Shown piece after piece: positions 56,298 through 64,000 of a stretch of 64,000 bases of DNA (positions within the stretch are counted from its first letter, which is position 1; every line of letters begins with the position of its first letter). Below the pieces are notes generated by a model. It was given only the letters and a program-made list of their open reading frames with translations. It did not search any database and had not been told where the DNA came from. Made by a program: the position numbers and the translations under genes. The stretch is from Lycocorax pyrrhopterus obiensis (taxonomy: Eukaryota; Chordata; Aves; Passeriformes; Paradisaeidae), in NCBI GenBank assembly GCA_014706295.1, contig JACSVZ010000010.1:20240501-20304500 (forward strand), in the 5' to 3' direction.

Positions 56298-56905
56298 ATC
56301 ATAGAATCACAGGATCATTGAGGTTGGAAAAGACCTCCAAGACCACTGAGCCCAACCAGTGACCAATCCCCATCTTGTCAACCAGACCAGAGCACTGAGT
56401 GTCACATCGAGTCATTCCTTGAACACCTCCAGGATGGGGACTCCCTCTCCCTGAGCAGCCCCTTTCAATACCTGACCACCGTTTCTGTGAAAAAATTTCT
56501 CCTGATGTCCAAACTGAACATCCCGTGGCACAGCTTGAGGCTCCTTCCTCTCATCCTGTCCCTGTGCCCTGGGAACAGAGCCTGACCTGCCCCCGGCTGC
56601 CCGCTCCTGTCAGGGAGTTGTGCAGAGCCACAAGGTCCCTCTTGAGCCTCCTTTTCTCCAGGCTGAGCCCCTTTCCCAGCTCCCTCAGCCACTCCTGGTG
56701 CTCCAGTCCCTTCCCCAGCTCTGTTCCCTTCTCTGGACTTCCTCCAGCCCCACAATGTCCTTCCTGGAGTGAGGGGCCCAGAGCTCCCTCCCAGGACTGG
56801 AGGTGCTTCAGCAGTGCCCAGCACAGGCAATGGGCACTGTCCTGGGCTGTGGCCACACCAGTTTTGCTACAAACCAGGTGCTGTTGGCCTTTTTGGCCAC
56901 TTGGA
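56298..56905 (-). mobile_element. CR1 LINE 3' portion, long copy
   Basis: Reverse-oriented CR1: 'catagaatcacaggatcattg', 'ttctcctgatgtccaaactg', 'cctcctttctccaggctgag'-type text, 'ttggcctttttggccacttgg'. At about 600 bp it is the longest CR1 piece in the window. Confidence 0.92.
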
Positions 56906-59635
56906 ATCTCTATAAGCTTTGAGATCGTACACTGCGTTTAACGTCACCTCCTCTGCACTAGGATGCCCTGCTCCTTGGAAATCATTTGGATGCAGTGCCA
57001 AGCTCTGGAAACCCGCTTCCTCGGGTTGTCCCAGCTTCTGTCCTGGCTGGGTTTACCTTGGTCAGGTCAGGGTTTCATGTCTATATCAGGATATGAAGAG
57101 CTTTCCCTGGAGGAGCATGGGGGATGGCAATGGAATTTAGGAGACTGTTTTGCTCCCTGATGGCAGCCTGCTTCCCTTTCTGCCTCTTTCCCTCCCTTCA
57201 TCACTTCCTGGCTTGTTGGTCTCCTGTGGAAGAGAGGTCTCCAAGCACCTCAGAGGAGGGAGCATCCCAACCTGGGGCCTGATGTCTTTGCGAGAACACA
57301 GCAGGAGAGTGTCCTCTGCCAGTGAGCACGGTAGGGAGCACTTCACTAAGCCTGGGACAACAATGACACCAAGTGGTGGCAGTGGACTTTGACTGACATC
57401 CTTCTGAGCCAGCTCCTACTCTGAGTCGGTCCCACAACCAAAGACGCAAATGTCAATGGTGAAGGTGACTTGTGTCCATTTATCCCACTTCACATTCTTT
57501 GCCCATCCCTGGGGTCGTGCCATGGCAGGTTGTGGGGGAAGCCCAGGAACAGCAATGCTCACAGCTGTCCATGAGCTCTCAGGGCTTCCAATGAAATGTG
57601 TCACAGGTCTGAACACCCCAGGAAACTCATCCCGGTCGACCCAGACCTGAGGGGTCTCTTTGCATCTCTGCTTGTGGCGTGCAGAAGCAGCAAGTTCTGC
57701 TGTGAGCAAGGACTTGAGCCCCAGCAGCAGCGTGGACGGTCATCCTCAAAGCAGAGGAGCAATGGGAACAAACCAGAGCTGGGAAAAAAACAAGAGTGAA
57801 TAATTTACTCATTTTCTAAGCTTGGGCACAAAGCTTTGGTCCTGGAACTTTCCAAAGAACATGGCCTGGTGAGTGATAGGACATTGTGCTAAGCCTGTGC
57901 ATGCTGTGGGCCAGCAGGTAAATGTCAGAAAGGTGGATGAGAGGGCAGAGCTGGCAAACTGCCAAAAAATGATGAGCTTCTTCAAAAGCTTTCCTGATCT
58001 TCTTAGTTTGTAATCTGAATTCAAGAGGGAATAGGGGTTTAGGGCTTGAGTAGTTGTTTGCCTGTGAGGGAGAAATAGAAACATTGAAACAGCCGAGCAG
58101 TGGACCCAGTCTTCATATGTGGAGGTTTTCAAGGCCTGAGTAACCCAGTCTGAGCTCAGGGCTCATGCTGCTTTGGGCAGATGGCTGGACTAGAGATCTG
58201 CTGAGATTTTCTCCAGCCTGCATCATCCTGTGCTTGTAGGATGGTGTCCAAGGCAGGTGTGGGACACTCAGGGCTCGAGGGCCCAACATTGCTCCAGTCT
58301 GTGCAGCAGGTCAGAGGAGGAGGATGAAGAAATGCTCTGTGGTGGAATATGCACTCCTTGAATGGACCACTGCCATGGAAGGCACTGCCTGTGGAAGTCA
58401 TCCATGACAGAGCAGGTACATCCCTCCTGCCTGCAGCTGTTGCTTCCACAAGGGGACTGAGTGTCACCTGCTGTGACAACAGGGAGGAGGAGAGGTGCTG
58501 AAAGTGAGCCTGGCAAAGGGGAGGGCAGGTACCTTCCCCAGGTGTGAAAATGCTTGGGGGGTTTGGTTTTTTCCAAAATTTGAATCAAATACTGATATTA
58601 AATTAATTGACAATAAATTAACTTATATTCCCCAAGGCGAGCCTGTTCTGGCCACGGCAGCAGTCACCAAGTGACCTCCCCCTTCTTTATCTCAATCCAG
58701 AGGAGAGTGATGGGGGGCTGGGGGCAGACAGACAGAGAGGCAGCTGGACAGGTTCTGGCTGGGTCAGTGGGAGAATGAGGATCTCACTTGGGTGTCTCAC
58801 GGCCAGGAACCTGCTCCCCCTCCAGTGAGCTTGACAGGGTGGTCCCATGACACATCAAGTCAGGAACCCCATTAGGCTGTCAGTCCCTCACACTGCTGGC
58901 TGAGTGGCATCTGGTTTCCTCCAGTGTCAAACACAAGCCACAGTGTCATTATTTTTCTTGCTAATAATTAGTTTTAAGCCAAGGCTTTGCTCCAGCTAAT
59001 GAAAAGGTGAGCTGGGGGTCATCTACATCCCAGAACACAACAGCCAGTCTGGGCAAAAAAGTAGACCTTACAAGTAGGATTCCTGCATGAATGACTGCAG
59101 GACAGTGGGAAACCTCTTGAGCAAAGCTGGTGGGTAGGAGACCATGAAGGACTCACGAAGGGAATAGCTACAGGTGATGCTACAGGTGGGCTGTTCACCA
59201 GCAGGATGTAGAACCTGGGAGGCTCAAGGTGATGGTCTTCCCAGGGGCTGCAGCCTAGCAACTGCTCCAGTGAGGAAGAGGAGGCTTCACAGGATCTGAA
59301 CTATCCTTGAAGGGATAGGGAGCATGGTAGGAAGGTCTCCTATCATGGCTTTGACCCCTCTACTAGTAATCAGCATCTTCAGATGCTGGATCATCCCTTG
59401 GCTTGGTGTGACATGGCTCTGAGGTTCCTGTTCCTGGGAGAAGGGCTCTCATCCTGTGGGATCAAAGGATCAGGTTGAATATATTATCAGAATTGTGGGG
59501 AGCAGAGTGTGAAAGTTTATGGTTTCATTTATGGCATCATTCTGGGCTCTGCTGCCAGGTTTTGCCCTTCCTGGGGACATCCCCAGGGCCATGGAGATAC
59601 TCCAAGGAAAGGCTGACACAGTAGCAATTGCTCAG
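56906..59635. other. Non-coding stretch with one unexplained open frame
   Basis: A minus-strand open frame at 57416-57709 has protein-like composition but no family assignment. A CR1 tail lies at 58115-58232. The rest shows nothing recognisable. Confidence 0.4.
58115..58232 (+). mobile_element. CR1 3'-end fragment
   Basis: 'ggaggttttcaaggcctgag', 'taacccagtctgagctcagg' and 'ggctggactagagatct' match the end of a CR1 subfamily in order. Confidence 0.7.
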
Positions 59636-59637
59636 CT

Positions 59638-60003
59638 GGGAGGAGAGAAGGCTCAGGAGAGACCTGAGAGCCCCTGCCAGTGCCTAAAGGGGCTCCAGGA
59701 GAGCTGGAGAGGGACTGGGGACAAGGGCCTGGAGTGCCAGGACAAGGAGAAATGGCTTCCCACTGCCAGAGGGCAGGGATGGATGGGATATTGGGAAGGA
59801 ATTCCTCCCTATGAGAGTGGTGAGGCCCTGGCACAAGGTGCCCAGAGCAGCTGTGGCTGCCCCATCCCTGGAAGTGCCCAAGGCCAGGTTGGACATGGCT
59901 TGGAGCAACCTGGGATAGTGGAAGGTGTCCCTGCCCCTGGAATATGGCTACAAGATGATCTTCAATGCCCCTTCTAACCCAACCCATACTATGATCCCAT
60001 GAC
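59638..60003 (+). mobile_element. CR1 LINE 3' end
   Basis: 'ccagtgcctaaaggggctcc', 'cttcccactgccagagggc', 'gaggccctggcacaaggtgc' and the tail ending 'tatgatccc' identify it. Confidence 0.9.
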
Positions 60004-60610
60004 CCTAAGGAGGGGCTGGCAGCCATGGGGTGCATCTGTGAGCAGCACTTTCAGAAGGTATAGAACCAGAATCTGCTCATGGGACTGTTCCATCACTCAT
60101 TTCAGCCAGGTCACAGCTCCCTTCTCCAGCCATCCTGCCACAAAGGGCCTCAGGGCTGCACCTCTGCCCCGTGCGTGTTTAACTACATGCACGAGGTGAG
60201 GGTGCACCAAGCCATCATCACAAAGCAGCCTCATAATCAGACTGTTTGATGCCAAGGCCAACAAGCCTGTAGTTAACCCTGAGGTGCCACAAGGCTGGGA
60301 CTCTCACTGAGCCAGAAATCCCACCACTGCCAGGACAAGATTTTGCTGGTAATATTCCCAGCAAAGAGGGTCACGAATATGCTCCAGTGGTGAGTGGTGT
60401 GATCAGCTCACCTACGTGTGCTGTTTTGTCGTATCAGGGTCTCCTTCAGTGAGCAGAGGCTGCAGGGACTGAATCCAACCCCTCTGAGCTGTTGAGAGCC
60501 AGGAGCTTCCCTTCGCCCTGCCCCCAAGGTGATCCCACTCCCCCTTCTCCCTGCACAGGCCCTGGGGGGTCTGCCTTCCTACCTCCACAGAAGAGTCTGC
60601 GCAAAGAGCC

Positions 60611-60616
60611 AGTTTT
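60611..60616 (-). terminator. Polyadenylation signal of the right-hand minus-strand gene
   Basis: TTTATT on the plus strand reads AATAAA on the minus strand. It is the first such signal I noticed past the last candidate exon at 60830-60877, about 215 bases beyond its stop. Confidence 0.4.
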
Positions 60617-60829
60617 ATTCACAGCGGCACATCAGACGTCAAGAAAACACAAAACATACAGGAACTATACAGGGAGGCTCCGCTTTTCACACATGCCATC
60701 ACTATTAACAATATTACAGAAAGAATAAATAAAAGTGATGTTGCTATAGAAACCCACAAGGACGATGCTCTCCTCCATTCACCACACAAAGCCGACCTTG
60801 TAGACCTCATTCTCCCCAGATGCACCTCT

Positions 60830-60877
60830 TCAGTTTGAAAAGTACTTCTCCAGCACCTTCGTTAAAAGCCCTGTCTC
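60830..60877 (-). other. Possible alternative last coding exon of the unidentified gene
   Basis: After the acceptor TTGTTTTGTAG the minus strand reads ETGLLTKVLEKYFSN-stop. A polyadenylation signal (TTTATT, 60611-60616 on the plus strand) lies about 215 bases further. Whether it joins the exons at 62.2-63.8 kb is unproven. Confidence 0.3.
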
Positions 60878-62246
60878 CTACAAAACAAGACACAACGGTG
60901 AGACACAGGGTCATGAACACAACCACCACCATCACCATGCTGGGTACCACGGGGCAGATCAGACAAACATCCCATGCTGGAAGCATGATGGCACTTTCAG
61001 GGGTGGCTTGGGACAGCACATGAGAAGGACACAGCCAGAAGCCTCCCATCTGTGCTCCAACAGCTGAACCACAGCTGTCAGATGTCAGAGGGAAACTTCA
61101 TCCCAGTGAGGCAGCAGCCACTGGGCTGAGCTCCAGGTGAGAGCCTCATTCAGCAGAGAATGTGAGAAGGCAAAAAGAGACAGAAAATACAGCAGGGAAG
61201 AGTCACAGAGGGGTTTGTGGGATTGGCACTGCCCACGGGTCCCAGAGCTATGCAGGGCAGCACCTGCCTTCAGGCAGAAGGGCTCTCCCCATACCCCTGG
61301 AGCTGTCCCATTCCACACACATGGTCTCTGCATCCTGGGGAATTAATGCCACACACCCAAGGAGATGACAAAGGATGGGAAGGATCCTCCTCTGCCAGCC
61401 CAATCCTTGTCACACACAGCAACATGGCAGCACTGTGAAGCCCCAGCATGCTGAGCCAAGCCCTGTCTGCCACACGTGGCTGGAAAGTTGAGGTGGAAGC
61501 GACAGATCCTGAGCAGGGCATGGACAGGGAGTCCACAGGGCAGAGCTATGAAAAAGCCTGTGAGGAAGGTGGGAACATGGCACACAGGTCAGTTCAGGCT
61601 GGGTGCTGACACCCAGTGTCTAACAACAGTCACGCTGAGGGGGAAAGCTGTCAGGGTGGCAGGAATTTGGACTGGCACTGTGACAACCACAAGAGCAAGA
61701 AAAGGTAAGGTCACACAGAACAGTATAACCTGGGCAGCACTCAGAGGCACAGGGAAGAAGTAGTTCTGTAATATCCACAACAGCACAGAGGTGAGGATGC
61801 CCTGGGGATGGGTGGGAGAAAGAAGCAGGAGGGCAGGAGGTGGGGAAGTGAGGTGCTCCGAGGTGCCCAAGGAGCAAAACCAGAAACAGCAAGGTGACCA
61901 AGGGGACCAGGGCACTGGCCAAGGAGAAGCTTCAGGCTTTGGGAAGAGAAAGTGAGGGGCAGGAGGCAGCTGAACATCAAGCAGTTCAGCTGTGATGCCG
62001 AACGTGGGCAGGGCATCCCACCTTCCCCCAGAGAGGCACCGGGCACCAAGGCAGGCGCTGGCCAGCACCTGCATGGCCACAGACAAATTGGCCTCCAGCA
62101 GCAGAGCTTTGGCACCCAGTGCCACACCTGGCCAGTACCCACCCCTGAGCACTGGGAATGAGCACTCAGCACCTCTGCACAGGCACATCTGCAACATGAG
62201 CAGCGACCTACGCAGGGGAGAGCCCCAGGGAGCACCTTTACCAAAT

Positions 62247-63826
62247 TCACAACATACGCTCAGAAACAAGGCAGGTCAGCACATCTACCAGTTCTCCCAT
62301 CCTCTCAACAAGTGCCTTCCTGCTCAAAGGTTTCTTGGGGAGGATGGGGAAGGGTCCAGAACCTCCACAGCCCTCATCTTCTTTCCAGTTGCATCTGAGA
62401 AGCAAACACTGCAGCAGCCCAGCACAGCACACTACACAGGGAGTGGGGTGGGCTGATGCCTTCAGCCATGCCCAGCTGGATCTTCACTGTGAAAAGCCCT
62501 CTACCCAATGGGCAAGGCTCTCCAGGAAGCCTCAGTTTACCTTAATCTGCTGAAAGTGAGTCAAGAAGGTGCTTGAACAATCAGTGGCACTCAGGCTCCC
62601 AACTCCGCAACTCTGCTCCACCTGTGCCTTCCCAAAAAAAGCACAGAGGAGCAAGCCCTGCCTAACCCTGCATAGCAGAAATAGCTTTACCTGTGTGCAG
62701 TGCTACTGGACAGCTCCTCAGGCTTCTGGCTCAGTGGGACAGCACAGGTGGAACTGACCTAAGAGGATTTCATCCTTTTTAGACTCCCAGTTACTTCCTG
62801 CAGCGAGTGGAAAGGGTGAGGCACCAGAGAAGTGTGCAGGAGGCAACAAACAAGCAGAGCCGCACAGACTAATTCCATCTATGGACACAGCAATTCCATT
62901 CCTGGACTGAGCAATTCGATCTCCATATCCTGCCTGAGGATCTGTGTCTGTGCATTGCTCCCAGGGGCAGGTTTTCCATGAGGAGCCGAGTGAGCTCCAA
63001 GGTAAAAGCCACAGTGAGGAGGCTGAGGATCTGCCAATACACTGTGAGACCAGTAGAGCTCCTGCCCTCTCCCTGCTCCCCAAAACCAGCTCTGCAGCAG
63101 CAGGACCAATGCACACCTTCCTTCTGCAAGGCTTTGTGCCCTCAGCACTGAGGGATCCCAACCACCGTGACACAGAGCCAAAGCTCTTTGCTTGACAGAT
63201 GCTTTCCCTTCACATACTGTGTCCCTCTTGGTCTCTCTCTGCGGAAATAAGAGGGAGAAAGGATTTCCCTGTCCTTGGAAAATGGGACACCATCCTCTTC
63301 TGCATCTGGCTGAGGAAGACCCAGATGCTTATTAACAACCCCTGGAGATCACCACTGTCACAGCTCCATCGCAGTGTCACTTGCTCATCCTCACACCCTT
63401 CCCAAGCATCTGGGATTATTTGTCACTGCCCAGCTAGACACATGCCTCACGACACTTCTCCTCTGCCCCTTTATGGTTGGTCTTAAGAAGTGGTTTAAGG
63501 AGGGTTAAAAGGAGGGTAAAGGGGGTAGTGCACCTCTAGCAGCTGTGCAGGTGCTCCCATCTCCAGCACAGCTCCTCCACCTTCCTGCTCTGAGCATCTC
63601 CCTCCATGTAAGTCAATATTCACCTGGTCAGTGAGGTCATATTTCCCTTGGTTCTCATCCAATAGTCTCTCTTGCAGGAGGATTTTCAGGAGCTCCCGGG
63701 TCAGCAGTTCCATCATGTCCTCTAGCAAGGCTCGTAGAGAGGGACCGAAGACCATTGGCACTGCAGGCTCCTCCGGAGTCTCCAGGTGTGGGGAACCTGT
63801 GACGCTCTTTTTCCCCATGAAGTGAC
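62247..63826 (-). CDS. Unidentified minus-strand gene, three exons in one frame
   Basis: I do not recognise this gene. Exon 63624-63826 follows an acceptor (GTTGCAG) and reads MGKKSVTGSPHLETPEEPAV..., then a helical, leucine-rich segment LRALLEDMMELLTRELLKI, then KYDLTDQ|GTGAAT. It joins in phase to 62691-62758 (VSSTCAVPLSQKPEELSSST) and then to 62247-62394 (PLSRKALVERMGELVDVLTC, ending VSERML-stop). From the ATG at 63818-63816 the joined frame has 136 codons plus stop. Three exons with good splice sites and a shared open frame argue for a real gene. The N-terminus may lie further upstream, since the frame stays open before the ATG. A donor (GTAAAG) lies just after the stop, so an alternative downstream end is possible. 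Synteny does not name it. Confidence 0.5.
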
Positions 63827-64000
63827 CTGCAACAGCACACACGGTTTGTCTGGGGGGACGCAGGGCTCCAGCTGAGCTGTCACCGGCCACCCTGCACCGG
63901 CACAAACCAGCAAGAAGCACTGAGTGACCTAATGCCCAAACCAGCTGAGTCCAGGGAAACCCAGAAATCCCAGGTCCTCACTCCGCATGGGATTTTTGGG

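Noticed and set aside
61589..62269. 226-codon minus-strand open frame with hydrophobic stretches
   Set aside because: It overlaps, in another frame, the better-supported exon at 62247-62394. No splice or family support was seen; the hydrophobic text comes from pyrimidine-rich intron sequence.
1..64000. CRISPR arrays, bacterial operons, prophage or attachment sites
   Set aside because: The window is vertebrate nuclear DNA with spliced genes. The only tandem array is the promoter minisatellite, whose units vary in length and sequence.

Overview
The window looks like nuclear DNA of a bird, probably a songbird. Its genes have introns with GT/AG junctions and vertebrate polyadenylation signals. 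CR1-type LINE 3' ends are scattered through introns and intergenic DNA, and there are fragments of LTR retroviruses. The gene order matches the vertebrate block SORD - DUOX2 - DUOXA2 - DUOXA1 - (DUOX1), known from human chromosome 15. Calling it avian is an inference from the repeats and gene structure.

Layout. Positions 1-8003 hold the last three coding exons of SORD (+), with an LTR-like insertion and a CR1 copy in its introns. Positions 8768-30800 hold a complete DUOX2 (-): 33 coding exons that join without a break into 1546 codons, plus a probable non-coding first exon. Positions 29.9-31.0 kb are a CpG-rich bidirectional promoter carrying a degenerate minisatellite built on the palindrome CACGCGTG. 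Positions 30.86-39.9 kb hold DUOXA2 (+, six coding exons, 320 aa). Positions 41.7-49.2 kb hold DUOXA1 (-, six coding exons, 325 aa), tail-to-tail with DUOXA2.

Where synteny predicts an intact DUOX1 (+) to the right of DUOXA1, only decayed exon relics remain, at 52.8-53.5 kb, followed by ERV and CR1 debris. The right end (60.6-63.8 kb) carries exons of a minus-strand gene that I could not identify.

Function. DUOX2 is a calcium-activated NADPH oxidase that releases H2O2 outside the cell. DUOXA proteins are the maturation factors it needs to leave the ER and work at the surface. SORD is an unrelated neighbour that oxidises sorbitol.

The most notable result has three linked parts. One DUOX gene is lost. 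Both maturation factors are kept. A 449-bp segment covering most of the extracellular loop, including an entire intron, is virtually identical between the two DUOXA genes, which indicates recent gene conversion across an inverted pair.
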